Below, one piece after another: positions 34,986 to 44,027 of a stretch of DNA of 64,000 nucleotides (position 1 is its first letter; each line of letters begins with the position of its first letter). Made by a program: the position numbers and the translations under genes. A model generated the notes under the pieces. It did no database searches. It was not told the origin of the DNA and was given only the letters and a program-made list of their open reading frames with translations. This DNA is from Halorubrum rutilum (lineage in GTDB: Archaea; Halobacteriota; Halobacteria; Halobacteriales; Haloferacaceae): NCBI RefSeq assembly GCF_024494565.1, contig NZ_JANHDN010000002.1:62001-126000 (forward strand), read 5' to 3'.

Positions 34986-37974
34986 CGTCGAGCCTCGACT
35001 GGAGGTCGTGGAGGGCGTTCAGCGCCTCGATCGGCGTCATCCGGGCGAGGTCGAGGTCGCGGAGCTCGGCGGCGAGGTCGCGCTCGGCGTCGGCTCCGAG
35101 GTCGTCGGTCTCGGTCGGATCGGCCTCGTCCCCGCCGGTCTCGGTCGGATCGGCCTCGTCCCCGCCGGCCTCGGTCGGGTCGGCCCCGCTCCCGCCGACC
35201 TCGCTTCCGTCTTTCGGGGTCCGGTCGCGGGCCCCGGCGTCCGTCGGACGGTCGCCGTCGGCGCCGGTGGAGACGTCGCCGTCGCCGTTCACCGAGACGT
35301 CGCCGTCGTCGCCGACGCCCTCCTCGGCGAGGAACTCGCGGAGCGAGACGTCGCCCGACTCCCCCTCGTCCGCCGACGCGGCCCCCTCGTCGGTCGGTGC
35401 GTCCGGACTCTCCGACCCGTCGCCCCCTGACGCGGCCCCGTCCCCCGACGGGTCGCGCTCGGCGGCGGCCACCAGCGACCGCGACCGCTCGACGACCGGG
35501 GCGGGGACGCCGGCGAGCTCGGCGACCTCGACGCCGTACGACGAGGAGGAGGCGCCGGGGACGACCCGGTGGAGGAACGTCACGTCGCCGTCCTCGCGCG
35601 TGGCGGTGAAGTGGAGGTTGAAGACGTGTTCGCGGTCGTCGGCGAGGTCGGTGAGCCCGTGGTAGTGCGTGGCGAACAGCGCGGTGGCGCCGAGCTCGTC
35701 GTGGACGAACTCGACGGCCGCGCGGGCGATGGCGCGCCCGTCCGTGGTGGCGGTGCCGCGGCCGACCTCGTCGAGGAGGACGAGCGAGTCCGGCCCGGCG
35801 TCGTGGAGGATCTCCGTCAGCTCGCTCATCTCGCGCATGAACGTCGACTGCCCGCCCGCGATGTCGTCGGAGGCGCCGACCCGGGTGAACAGCCGGTCGA
35901 AGACGGGGAGGGTCGCCGCCTGCGCGGGGACGAACGAGCCGGTCTGCGCGAGCACGACCGCGAGCGCGACCGACCGCATGTACGTCGACTTCCCGCTCAT
36001 GTTCGGTCCCGTGATCACGGCGACCGACCCGCGCGGGAGGTCGGCGTCGTTCGGGACGAACGACTCCTCCGCCCGCTCGACGACCGGGTGGCGCCCGCCC
36101 TCGATCTCGACCCCCGCGTCGGAGTCGTCGACGACCGCCGGGCGGACGTAGTCGCCCTCGACGGCGACCGCCGCCAGCGACGCGAGCGCGTCGAGCTCGG
36201 CGAGCGCGTCCGCGAGCCCCTGGATCCGCTCCGTCTCGCTCGCGACGCGCTCCCGGACGTCGGCGAACAGCTCGTACTCCACGGCGTCCGCGCGCTCGGC
36301 GGCGCCGACGATCTCCTCCTCGCGCTCCTTCAGCTCGGGCGTCACGTAGCGCTCGCGGTCCTTCAGCGTCTGCCGGCGGCGGTAGTCGTCGGGGACGCGG
36401 TCGCGGTTCGCGTCGGTCACCTCGATGTAGTAGCCGTGGACCTGGTTGTGGCCGACCGACAGCGAGTCGATCCCGGTGCGCTCGCGCTCGCTCGCCTCCA
36501 GGTCGGCGACCCACTCGCGCCCCTCGCGCTCGGTCGCGCGGAGCGCGTCGAGGTCGTCGTCGAACCCCTCGCGGATCACGCCGCCCTCGGTGATCTCCTG
36601 CGGCGGGTCGGTCGCGATCGCCTCGTCGATCAGCTCGCGAATCTCGGCCAGCTCGTCGAGCCGGTCGCGGAGGTCGCGGAGGTGGTCGGTCCGGGGGCGA
36701 TCGGGCTCGCCGTCGCCGTCGGTGCCGTTCGCCCCCTCGGCCCCCGCCAGCGTCGCCTTCAGCTCCGGGACGACCGCGAGCGTCGCGTGCAGCGAGCGCA
36801 GGTCGCGGGCGTCGGCCCGCCCCCGAGAGACCCGGCCGACGAGGCGTTCGAGGTCGTAGGCGGCCCCGAGCGCGTCGGCGATCCCCTCGCGGACCAGCGT
36901 GCGGTCGGCCAGCTCGCCGACCGCGTCGTGGCGGCTTCTGACCGCGTCGGCGTCGACGAGCGGGCGCCGGAGCCACCGCTCCAGGCAGCGCCGCCCGAGC
37001 GCGCAGCTCGTCTCGTCGAGGACGTCGAACAGGGTGTCGCCGGCGCCGAGCCCGCGGTTCTCGAACAGCTCTAGACTGCGCTGGGCGGCGGCGTCGAGCC
37101 GCAGTCGGTCGCGGGGGTCGTACCGCCGGAGCCGGGTGACGTACGAGAGCGGGCCGTCGTCGCCCTGCGTGTACTCGGCGTACGCGAGCACGGCGCCGGC
37201 CGCCCGCAGCTCCGCGTCCGCGTCGAACCGCCGGTCGGGCGCCGGGAGGTACGGCTCCAGGCGCTCGGTCGCGGCCCGCCGCTCGAAGACCTCGGGGTCG
37301 TGCTCGTGGACCGTCCAGCCGTTCTCGGCGTCCGGGGGCTCGAACGCGGGGGCGTCGGGGCCCGCGATCAGCTCCGCCGGGGCGATCCGGTCGAGCTCCC
37401 CGGCGACCGCGTCGCGGTCGCCCGAGGTGACGAGGCACTCGCCGGTCGAGACGTCGACGGCGGCGAGGCCGACGGGCGGGGAGCCCGGGGCGTCTCCGCT
37501 CCCGCCGCCGGCCCCCTCGCCCCCGGCCGCCACCGCCGCCACGTAGTTCGTCGTCCCCGCCTCCAGCAGGTCGTCCTCGACGACGGTGCCGGGCGTGATC
37601 ACCTCGGTGACCGCGCGGTCGACGAGCCCGGACGCCTGCTCGGCGTCCTCGACCTGGTCGCCGACGGCGACGCGGTAGCCCGCGTCGAGGAGCGACTCGA
37701 GGTAGGGGGCGGCGTTGTCGATGGGGATCCCCGCCATCGGGTAGTCGCCGGTGGAGTCCGAGCGCTCGGTGAGCGTCACCTCGCAGACGCGCGCGACGAC
37801 CGCGGCCGCCTCGCAGAACGCCTCGTAGAAGTCGCCGACCTGGAACAGGACGAGGGCGTCCTCGTGGGCGGCACAGAGGTCGGCGTACTGCGAGAGCATC
37901 GGCGTGAGCTCCTCGCGGGCCTCGGCGATCCCCGGGGGGAGCCCCGTCGCGACCGCTCGGTCCGGGGTGGACAT
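34975..37974 (-). CDS. mutS: DNA mismatch repair protein MutS
   Basis: 999 residues, longer than the usual 850-880. The N-terminal mismatch-binding motif Phe-x-Glu is in VGDFYEAF. The ATPase has Walker [10 protein letters not shown], Walker [13 protein letters not shown] and TFMREMSEL. The extra length is an acidic segment of about 140 residues after the ATPase, ahead of the C-terminal helices ([20 protein letters not shown]) that mediate dimerisation. Three 30-base tandem repeats (35107-35196) encode part of it. The ATG at 37974 lies about 30 bases after a TATA-like box. Confidence 0.96.
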   Translation of the reverse strand: MSTPDRAVATGLPPGIAEAREELTPMLSQYADLCAAHEDALVLFQVGDFYEAFCEAAAVVARVCEVTLTERSDSTGDYPMAGIPIDNAAPYLESLLDAGYRVAVGDQVEDAEQASGLVDRAVTEVITPGTVVEDDLLEAGTTNYVAAVAAGGEGAGGGSGDAPGSPPVGLAAVDVSTGECLVTSGDRDAVAGELDRIAPAELIAGPDAPAFEPPDAENGWTVHEHDPEVFERRAATERLEPYLPAPDRRFDADAELRAAGAVLAYAEYTQGDDGPLSYVTRLRRYDPRDRLRLDAAAQRSLELFENRGLGAGDTLFDVLDETSCALGRRCLERWLRRPLVDADAVRSRHDAVGELADRTLVREGIADALGAAYDLERLVGRVSRGRADARDLRSLHATLAVVPELKATLAGAEGANGTDGDGEPDRPRTDHLRDLRDRLDELAEIRELIDEAIATDPPQEITEGGVIREGFDDDLDALRATEREGREWVADLEASERERTGIDSLSVGHNQVHGYYIEVTDANRDRVPDDYRRRQTLKDRERYVTPELKEREEEIVGAAERADAVEYELFADVRERVASETERIQGLADALAELDALASLAAVAVEGDYVRPAVVDDSDAGVEIEGGRHPVVERAEESFVPNDADLPRGSVAVITGPNMSGKSTYMRSVALAVVLAQTGSFVPAQAATLPVFDRLFTRVGASDDIAGGQSTFMREMSELTEILHDAGPDSLVLLDEVGRGTATTDGRAIARAAVEFVHDELGATALFATHYHGLTDLADDREHVFNLHFTATREDGDVTFLHRVVPGASSSSYGVEVAELAGVPAPVVERSRSLVAAAERDPSGDGAASGGDGSESPDAPTDEGAASADEGESGDVSLREFLAEEGVGDDGDVSVNGDGDVSTGADGDRPTDAGARDRTPKDGSEVGGSGADPTEAGGDEADPTETGGDEADPTETDDLGADAERDLAAELRDLDLARMTPIEALNALHDLQSRLDDGG
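35107..35196. repeat. 30-bp tandem repeat, three copies, in mutS
   Basis: Units at 35107-35136, 35137-35166 and 35167-35196; the first two are identical and the third differs at a few bases. On the coding strand they give [14 protein letters not shown] decapeptides inside the acidic linker of MutS. The unit length keeps frame. Confidence 0.9.
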
Positions 37975-37998
37975 ACCGCGAACCGGGGCGCCCGCGAG

Positions 37999-38007
37999 TA
38001 TAAACGG
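37999..38007 (-). promoter_or_regulatory. TATA box of mutS-mutL operon
   Basis: On the minus strand the sequence reads CGTTTATAC about 25-33 bases before the mutS ATG, a good haloarchaeal TATA box. Confidence 0.5.
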
Positions 38008-38102
38008 TACGGAGGGCGGCGGGCGCGAGAGGGGCCCGCCGAGCGAGGGCGCGCGCCGCCCGCCGCCGGGAGCCTTACAACGATGGACGCCTCAGTACGC
38101 AC

Positions 38103-38666
38103 GTGACGAACCGGACGATCATCGTCGGCATGGCGGCGACGTTCATCGGGCTGACGGCCCTGCTGCTCGTCGCGGGGGTCGTCGTCTCGCCCGTCCTGCT
38201 GGCCGTGGCCGTCCCCTTCGGGATCGTCTCGTACTTCCTCTGGTACCACGCCAGCGGCAAGCTCCGCGACCGCGTCCGCCGCGAGGCGGCGCGGGCGGGA
38301 CCGGGGGAGCGAGAGCGGGCGCGGCGCCGCGCCCGCACGGCCGAGCACCGCCGGTCCGCGCGTCGGACCGCGGGCGCGACCGACGGGGGGTTCGGCGGCG
38401 CGGCGGCCGGCGGCTCCCGGGGCGCGCGCGGTCCCGGCGGGGGCGCCGCCGGCGGGCGACGCGACCCCCGAGACCGCGCGCCGCCGGCCCGCGGGATGAC
38501 CGAGCGCGACGCGTACGAGGCGCTCGGCCTCGACCGGACCGCGGACCAGGAGGCGATCCGCGAGACCTACCGCGAGCGGGCGAAGCGGCTTCACCCCGAC
38601 GGCGAGGACGGCGACGAGGAGGCGTTCAAGGAGCTGAACGAGGCGTACGAGCTCCTGAAGGAGTGA
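38103..38666 (+). CDS. Membrane-anchored J-domain protein
   Basis: 187 residues, GTG start. Two membrane helices (about 6-28 and 30-47) are followed by a basic Arg/Ala/Gly linker. A C-terminal J domain occupies about 133-187: DAYEALGLDRTADQEAIRETYRERAK (helices I-II), the HPD motif in KRLHPDGEDG, and FKELNEAYELLKE (helix III). J domains stimulate DnaK ATPase, so this would recruit DnaK to the membrane. No dnaK or grpE is nearby. A TATA-like CCTTACAAC (38073-38081) precedes the start. Confidence 0.88.
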   Translation: MTNRTIIVGMAATFIGLTALLLVAGVVVSPVLLAVAVPFGIVSYFLWYHASGKLRDRVRREAARAGPGERERARRRARTAEHRRSARRTAGATDGGFGGAAAGGSRGARGPGGGAAGGRRDPRDRAPPARGMTERDAYEALGLDRTADQEAIRETYRERAKRLHPDGEDGDEEAFKELNEAYELLKE

Positions 38667-38672
38667 TCGGTA

Positions 38673-39371
38673 TCACTCCCGACCGTCGTCGTCGCCCGTC
38701 CCGAGCGCCTCGGCGATCGCGGCCTCGGCCTCGGCGAATTCCTCCCGCGTGTTGAGGTTCGTGAACGTCCGGTCCGTCGTCCGCGACCGGATGGTCTCGT
38801 CGTCGACGACGACGCGGTCCAGCTCGTCGAGCGCCGCCACCACCTTCCGGTCGCCGCGGGCGAGCGCGCGATCGCAGGCGTCGGCCATCGCGTCGGCGCG
38901 GTAGACGGCCTGCGTCGTCTGGAACCAGCGGTCGTCGAGCCGCGGCACCGCGGCGTCGTGACCCGCGGCGTCCTCCCGGAGCGACGCGAGGAACCCGGGG
39001 TCGACGAACGGGGTGTCGCAGGCGACGACGGCGACGTACCCCGACGGGGCCGCCCGACAGGCGTTGCGGATCCCGGCCGTCGGCCCGAGGTCGGGCTCGT
39101 CGTCGAGCGCCCACGTCACCGGGAGGGCGGTCCCCGCCAGCGCCGCGGCGATGGCCTCGCGCTGGTCGGGCCGGCAGTTGATCACGAGCTCGTCGACGAC
39201 GGGGTCGCCGCCCGCGGCGCGGGCCGCGCCCGGCGGGACCGGATCGTCCGTCCCCGCGAGCCGGTCCGCGACCCGGCGGATCATGGGGACGCCGGCGAGC
39301 TCGGCGACGGCCTTGTCGCGGTCGCCGAAGCGGGTCGAGCGCCCGCCCGCGACGACGGCTCCGGTAGTCAC
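38673..39371 (-). CDS. mobA: MobA-like molybdenum cofactor guanylyltransferase
   Basis: 232 residues, GTG start. The nucleotidyltransferase signature is [21 protein letters not shown] at the N-terminus, followed by [19 protein letters not shown] and [14 protein letters not shown]. MobA transfers GMP from GTP to molybdopterin to make the bis-MGD cofactor. An insertion of about 20 residues ([17 protein letters not shown]) lies before the second strand. The C-terminus keeps the [14 protein letters not shown] motif of the family. It is convergent with the J-domain gene. Confidence 0.88.
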   Translation of the reverse strand: MTTGAVVAGGRSTRFGDRDKAVAELAGVPMIRRVADRLAGTDDPVPPGAARAAGGDPVVDELVINCRPDQREAIAAALAGTALPVTWALDDEPDLGPTAGIRNACRAAPSGYVAVVACDTPFVDPGFLASLREDAAGHDAAVPRLDDRWFQTTQAVYRADAMADACDRALARGDRKVVAALDELDRVVVDDETIRSRTTDRTFTNLNTREEFAEAEAAIAEALGTGDDDGRE

Positions 39372-39500
39372 AGACGGGTCTCCGTCGGCCGAGGACTTCG
39401 GCGTTGCGGTGGCGACGGAGCGGCGATCGCGGCGATCCCGGACGCGTCCCGTTCCGGCCGAAAGCGACCCGTTAAGTGGTCGGCGACCCATGGATCTCGT

Positions 39501-40409
39501 ATGGCAGAGGACACGGATCTCGAGGGGCTAAAGCGCGGGACTGACCTAGTCAAGCGCGGCTTCGCACAGATGCAGAAGGGCGGAGTCATCATGGACGTCG
39601 TCAACCGCGAGCAGGCCCGGATCGCCGAGGACGCCGGCGCGGTCGCCGTGATGCACCTCGAATCGGTCCCGGCCGACATCCGGAAGCGCGGCGGCGTCGC
39701 TCGGATGGCCGATCCCGGGAAACTCGAAGAGATCATCGAAGAGGTGTCGATCCCGGTGATGGGGAAGGCCCGGATCGGCCACACCGCCGAGGCACAGATC
39801 CTGGAGGCCGCGGGCGCCGACATGGTCGACGAGTCCGAGGTGCTGACGCAGGCCGACGACCGCTACCACATCGACAAGCGCGAGTTCACCGCTCCGTTCG
39901 TCTGCGGGGCCCGGAACCTCCCCGAGGCGCTCCGCCGCATCGACGAGGGCGCGGCGATGATCCGCACGAAGGGCGAGGCGGGGACCGGCGACGTGAACCA
40001 GGCGGTCACCCACCAGCGCAACATCCAGCGCGCCATCGGCCAGCTCGAGGGGATGGCGTACGAGGAGCGCGACGAGTGGGCCCGCGAACACGGCGCTCCC
40101 AGAGAGCTCGTCCACGAGACGGCGGACCGCGGTCGCCTCCCGGTGGTCAACTTCGCGGCCGGCGGTATCGCGACGCCCGCCGACGCCGCGCTCATGATGC
40201 AGCACGGTTGTGACGGTATCTTCGTCGGCTCCGGCATCTTCGGCGCGGAGAACCCCCCGGCGATGGGCGAGTCCGTCGTCGCAGCGGTCAACAACTACGA
40301 CGACCCCGAGACGCTCAAGGAGATTGCGAAGAGCCCGGGCAAGGGGATGAAGGGCCAGTCGAACGCCGACATGGCCGAAGAGGAGAAGCTGCAGGGCCGC
40401 GGCGTTTAG
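39501..40409 (+). CDS. pdxS: Pyridoxal 5'-phosphate synthase lyase subunit PdxS
   Basis: 302 residues. PdxS builds PLP from ribose 5-phosphate, glyceraldehyde 3-phosphate and ammonia supplied by PdxT. The catalytic lysines lie in VMGKARIGH and [13 protein letters not shown]; Asp in GGVIMDVVN and the phosphate loop [10 protein letters not shown] are present. The ATG at 39501 starts [14 protein letters not shown]. pdxT is not in this window. Alone, divergent from mobA. Confidence 0.97.
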   Translation: MAEDTDLEGLKRGTDLVKRGFAQMQKGGVIMDVVNREQARIAEDAGAVAVMHLESVPADIRKRGGVARMADPGKLEEIIEEVSIPVMGKARIGHTAEAQILEAAGADMVDESEVLTQADDRYHIDKREFTAPFVCGARNLPEALRRIDEGAAMIRTKGEAGTGDVNQAVTHQRNIQRAIGQLEGMAYEERDEWAREHGAPRELVHETADRGRLPVVNFAAGGIATPADAALMMQHGCDGIFVGSGIFGAENPPAMGESVVAAVNNYDDPETLKEIAKSPGKGMKGQSNADMAEEEKLQGRGV

Positions 40410-40544
40410 CTAGCGTCTCTCGATTTCGGTGCGGTATCCGCGAACGACGGGAGCGCCGGAGACGAGCGACCCGTCGTCACGAGGCCGAAACGGACGTTTT
40501 AGCCACCGGAATCGGTTACTTACCGGAGATGGAACGGCAGGCGT

Positions 40545-41087
40545 ATGAACCGACGAGCCTGCCTCGCCGGAGCCGCGGGGTGTCTCGCGGCGACGCTAGC
40601 CGGGTGTCTCGGAGGGAGCGGAGCGGACGGCGGACCCCCTAACGATGGCTGTGCGCGGAGTTTGGCGACCACCGCCGACTCCGAGGAGCGGTTCCTCGAG
40701 GCGGGCGAGACCCCGGAGAGCCCCGCCGCCCGAGAGCTGCTGGCGACCGTCGAGGCCGAGACCGACGGGCCGACCCGGTTCACGGGCGACGACGGCGTCG
40801 AGCGGATCGGGTTCAGCGACGCGGGGGACGTCTGGGTGCTCAGGTATCGCGGAACCCCCCACGCCGGGGAGGAGCGGTTCCGGGAGGAGGTCGCGGCGCT
40901 CGCCGCGGCGTTCGCGTCGCACCGGCCCGACGGCGCGTCGCTGCGGGCCACGTCGCTCCACGAGTGCATGACCGGGACGTGGCACGTCTGCGCCGACGCC
41001 GCGGCGGCATTCGGGCGCGGGGAACTCGACCGGGAGGCCTTCGTCGACGGGGTGTGGGACACCGCCGAGACCGAGAGCAACTGCTGA
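40545..41087 (+). CDS. Lipoprotein, hypothetical
   Basis: 180 residues. The N-terminus MNRRACLAGAAG continues to LAATLAGC, giving twin arginine, hydrophobic core and lipobox, so it is an exported lipid-anchored protein. The mature part has six Cys or so scattered (NDGCARS, HECMTGTWHVCAD, final NC), suggesting disulphides. No family recognised. Two A+T-rich patches upstream (CGTTTTAGCC at 40494-40503, GGTTACTTACC at 40512-40522) are promoter candidates. Confidence 0.65.
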   Translation: MNRRACLAGAAGCLAATLAGCLGGSGADGGPPNDGCARSLATTADSEERFLEAGETPESPAARELLATVEAETDGPTRFTGDDGVERIGFSDAGDVWVLRYRGTPHAGEERFREEVAALAAAFASHRPDGASLRATSLHECMTGTWHVCADAAAAFGRGELDREAFVDGVWDTAETESNC

Positions 41088-41119
41088 GCGCGGCTCGGTT
41101 ACCGTCTCGTCGCCCGTCC

Positions 41120-42001
41120 CTACTCCTCCAGCACCGTCGATCCCTTCCCGATCCGGGTCTGGTAGGCGCGGGCGTCGATCCCGGCCTCGGCGAACGCGTC
41201 GAGCATCGCGGCGGCGACCCCCCGGCGACGGTCCTCGCGGCAGACCGCGATGATGGCGGGGCCGGCGCCGCTGACGGTGACGCCCGCGGCGCCGGCGTCG
41301 AAGGCGGCGGCGCGCACCTCGTCGTAGCCCGTGATCAGGCGGGCGCGCTCCGGGGTGACCACGGGGTCGCTCATGCCGGCGCCGACGAGGTCGGGGTCGG
41401 AGCGGCACATCCCGATCGCGAGCGTCGCCGCGTTGCCGACGGTCTCGACGAGGTCCTCCATCGGCGCGCGCTCGGGGACGACCCGCCGCGCGTCGCGGGT
41501 GGAGACGGCGACGTCGGGGAGGCAGACGACGAGCGGGACCGCGGCGTCGACCGCGTGGGTGGTCTCGCTCGTCGTCACCGTGAAGCCGCCGAGGATCGAG
41601 GGCGCGACGTTGTCCGAGTGGGCGACGCCGGAGACGACCGCCTCGCCCTCCGCGGCGACCGGGACGAGCTCGGAGCGGGAGAGCCCGCGGTCGTACAGCC
41701 GGTTGAGCGCGACCGCGGCGCCGGCGGCGCTGGCGGCCGACGAGCCGAGCCCGGATGCCGGGCGGACCCCCTTGTCGATGTGGATGCGCGCGGGCGCGTC
41801 GAGGGCCTCGACGACCGCGCCGACCGTGTTCTTCTCGGGGTCCTCCGGGATGTACTGCGCGCCGACGCCCGTGACCTCGATCGTCGTCTCCGCCGCCTTC
41901 TCGACGGTGACGACGTCGGCCGGCCGCGTGAGCGCCGCCCCGAACACGTCGAACCCGCTGCCGAGGTTCGCGCTCGTGGCGGGCGCCCGTACCGTGACCA
42001 T
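41120..42001 (-). CDS. thrB: Homoserine kinase (GHMP family)
   Basis: 293 residues, normal for archaeal and bacterial ThrB. It begins TVRAPATSANLGSGFDVFG. It carries the GHMP ATP-binding loop RPASGLGSSAASAAGA and the C-terminal GVTVSGAGPAIIAV. It phosphorylates homoserine for threonine synthesis. Thr synthase is not adjacent. A T-rich stretch on the minus strand (CTCCTTTTTGC, about 42024-42034) precedes the ATG by about 25-30 bases. Confidence 0.94.
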   Translation of the reverse strand: MVTVRAPATSANLGSGFDVFGAALTRPADVVTVEKAAETTIEVTGVGAQYIPEDPEKNTVGAVVEALDAPARIHIDKGVRPASGLGSSAASAAGAAVALNRLYDRGLSRSELVPVAAEGEAVVSGVAHSDNVAPSILGGFTVTTSETTHAVDAAVPLVVCLPDVAVSTRDARRVVPERAPMEDLVETVGNAATLAIGMCRSDPDLVGAGMSDPVVTPERARLITGYDEVRAAAFDAGAAGVTVSGAGPAIIAVCREDRRRGVAAAMLDAFAEAGIDARAYQTRIGKGSTVLEE

Positions 42002-42146
42002 GCCGGGGAGTGTCGCCGGGGGTGCAAAAAGGAGCGGGATCGAACGGCGGCGCCGGGAGCGACCGATCCGGGACGCGTCGCCGGCGAGGAAATAGCGAGG
42101 AACGAGAGAACTTGAGGGAGAACCGAATCGGCGCCGCGCGCGCCGG

Positions 42147-42398
42147 TCAACCGTCGGCCATCGTCCACAGCAGCGTCCCGATGAGGATCAGCGGGATGCC
42201 GATCAGGATGTACGTCTTGGGCATCGTCGTGTACGGCGACATGAAGAAGATCAGCCCGAAGCCGGCGAAGACGGAGGCGATCACGCGCTGGGACTTCAGC
42301 GGCGCGGCGCCCAGCAGCGAGAGGATGAACCCGAGCAGTATGACGTGCCCGAGGTGGTAGTCGAGCAGGAACGTGTCGATAGCCAGCGGCGAGAGCAT
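42147..42398 (-). CDS. Small three-span membrane protein, hypothetical
   Basis: 83 residues, almost entirely three membrane helices (GHVILLGFILSLLGAAPL; VIASVFAGFGLIFFM; ILIGIPLILIGTLLW) joined by short loops. Ser-Pro-Tyr-Thr-Thr-Met-Pro-Lys sits between helices 2 and 3. No family recognised, but low codon ambiguity and hydrophobic periodicity support a real gene. It lies directly behind the repeat tract at 42461-42520. Confidence 0.65.
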   Translation of the reverse strand: MLSPLAIDTFLLDYHLGHVILLGFILSLLGAAPLKSQRVIASVFAGFGLIFFMSPYTTMPKTYILIGIPLILIGTLLWTMADG

Positions 42399-42460
42399 TC
42401 TTGTCCGAAGGTGCGAGGGATTCGCGCATTAAAGTTCCGTTTCTCGCGAGACCGGCGGGG

Positions 42461-42520
42461 GCTCGGTCCGCCGCGGCCCGGTCCGCCGCGGCTCGGTCCG
42501 CCTCGATCCGGTCCGCGTCC
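42461..42520. repeat. 15-bp tandem repeat, four copies
   Basis: Units at 42461-42475, 42476-42490, 42491-42505 and 42506-42520, the first three nearly identical (GCTCGGTCCGCCGCG type) and the last more diverged. They lie between the divergent small membrane protein and DUF389 genes. Confidence 0.85.
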
Positions 42521-42561
42521 CCCACCGCCCGTTATAAGGACCGGCGGCGTGACCGCCAACC

Positions 42562-43854
42562 GTGCGACTCGTTCAGGTCATGATCCCGGCGGGGAAGCGC
42601 GCGGCCGTCGTGCGCGCGCTCGACGAGGAGGGGGTGGACTACGTGGTCACCGACGAGACGAGCGGGCGCGAGTACACCGCGGTCGCGACGTTCCCGCTCC
42701 CGACCGCCGCGGTCGAGCCCGTCCTCGAACGCCTCCGCGAGGCGGGGATCGACGAGAGCACCTACACCGTCATCGTCGCCGCCGAGACCGTCATCTCGCG
42801 CCGGTTCGAGGCGCTCGAAGACGAGTACGAGGCGGACGCCGAGCGCGGCGGCGACCGGATCTCGCGGGAGGAGCTGCAGGCGAAGGCGGACGACCTCGCC
42901 TCCGGGCTCGGCACGTACGTGCTGATGACGGTGATCTCGGCGGTGATCGCGACCGCCGGCCTCCTGCTCGACTCGCCGGCGACCGTGGTGGGGTCGATGG
43001 TGATCGCCCCCCTGATCGGCCCCGCGATGTCGGCCGCGATCGGCACCGTCGTCGACGACGAGGAGATGTTCCGGCGCGGCGTGCGGATGCAGGTGCTCGG
43101 CGTCGTCGTCGCGGTCGCCGCCGCGACGCTGTTCGCGTTCGCCCTGCGGACCCTCGCCCTGGTCCCGCCCGGGCTCGACCCGCTCGAACTCGCCGAGGTC
43201 TCGGAGCGGGTCGCCCCGAACGTCCTCGTGCTCGTCGTGGCGATCGGCGCCGGAATTGCCGGGATCGTCTCGCTGATGACGGGCGTCTCCGCGACGCTGG
43301 TCGGTGTGATGATCGCGGTGGCACTCATCCCGCCGGCGGCCGCCGTCGGCATCGGGATCGCGTTTCGGATCCCCCGGCTCGTGGTCGGCGCCGGCGTGAT
43401 CGTCGCGGTGAACGTCCTCTCGATCAACCTCTCCGCGCTCGTCGTGCTGTGGTACGAGGGGTACCGGCCGCAGCGGTGGTTCCGCGAGGACGACGCCCGG
43501 GCCGCCTTCGTGAAGCGCGTCGCGGTCCTCGTCGCCGCAATCGCGGTGCTGTCGGTGTTCCTCGGCGGCGTCACCTACGAGTCGTACGTCGCCTCGACGA
43601 CGGAGACCGACGTCCGGAGCGCCGTCGGCGACGAGCTGGCGGCGACGGGCTCCGGGATGGAGCTCCTCGAACTCGACGTCGAGCGCGGCGGAACGGTCCC
43701 GCCGCTCGACACCGAACGCGTGGTGGTCACCGTCGGGGCGCCGCCGGGCGCCGGCGTCGGGGGCGTGGCCGAGGCGCTCGACCGCCGGATCGAGGCGACG
43801 ACCGGCGAGGAGGTGCGGGTGGAGGTGCGGTTCGTGACGGTCGAGCGCGCCTGA
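42562..43854 (+). CDS. DUF389/TIGR00341-family membrane protein
   Basis: 430 residues, GTG start. An N-terminal soluble domain (RLVQVMIPAGKRAAVVRALDE) is followed by about six membrane helices. They include the family hallmark SPATVVGSMVIAPLIGPAMS and VSLMTGVSATLVGVMIAVALIPPAAAVG, then a C-terminal soluble domain. The family is of unknown function and is widespread in haloarchaea and cyanobacteria. It is monocistronic; a weak CGTTATAAGG (42530-42539) about 25 bases before the GTG is a good TATA box. Confidence 0.9.
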   Translation: MRLVQVMIPAGKRAAVVRALDEEGVDYVVTDETSGREYTAVATFPLPTAAVEPVLERLREAGIDESTYTVIVAAETVISRRFEALEDEYEADAERGGDRISREELQAKADDLASGLGTYVLMTVISAVIATAGLLLDSPATVVGSMVIAPLIGPAMSAAIGTVVDDEEMFRRGVRMQVLGVVVAVAAATLFAFALRTLALVPPGLDPLELAEVSERVAPNVLVLVVAIGAGIAGIVSLMTGVSATLVGVMIAVALIPPAAAVGIGIAFRIPRLVVGAGVIVAVNVLSINLSALVVLWYEGYRPQRWFREDDARAAFVKRVAVLVAAIAVLSVFLGGVTYESYVASTTETDVRSAVGDELAATGSGMELLELDVERGGTVPPLDTERVVVTVGAPPGAGVGGVAEALDRRIEATTGEEVRVEVRFVTVERA

Positions 43855-44027
43855 CGCCCGGGCTCGTCGACGATCGGGCGCCCCCGAGTTCGGGCGTTCG
43901 ACCCCGATCGGTTCGCGTTTGTGTGGAAACGGACGCGTTCTCGCGCCGAAACGCGACGTTCGACGGTTCCGCCGGCCGGTAGCGTGAGAGGAAGTACTTT
44001 TCAACGCCGCCGCAGACGGTAGGGACA

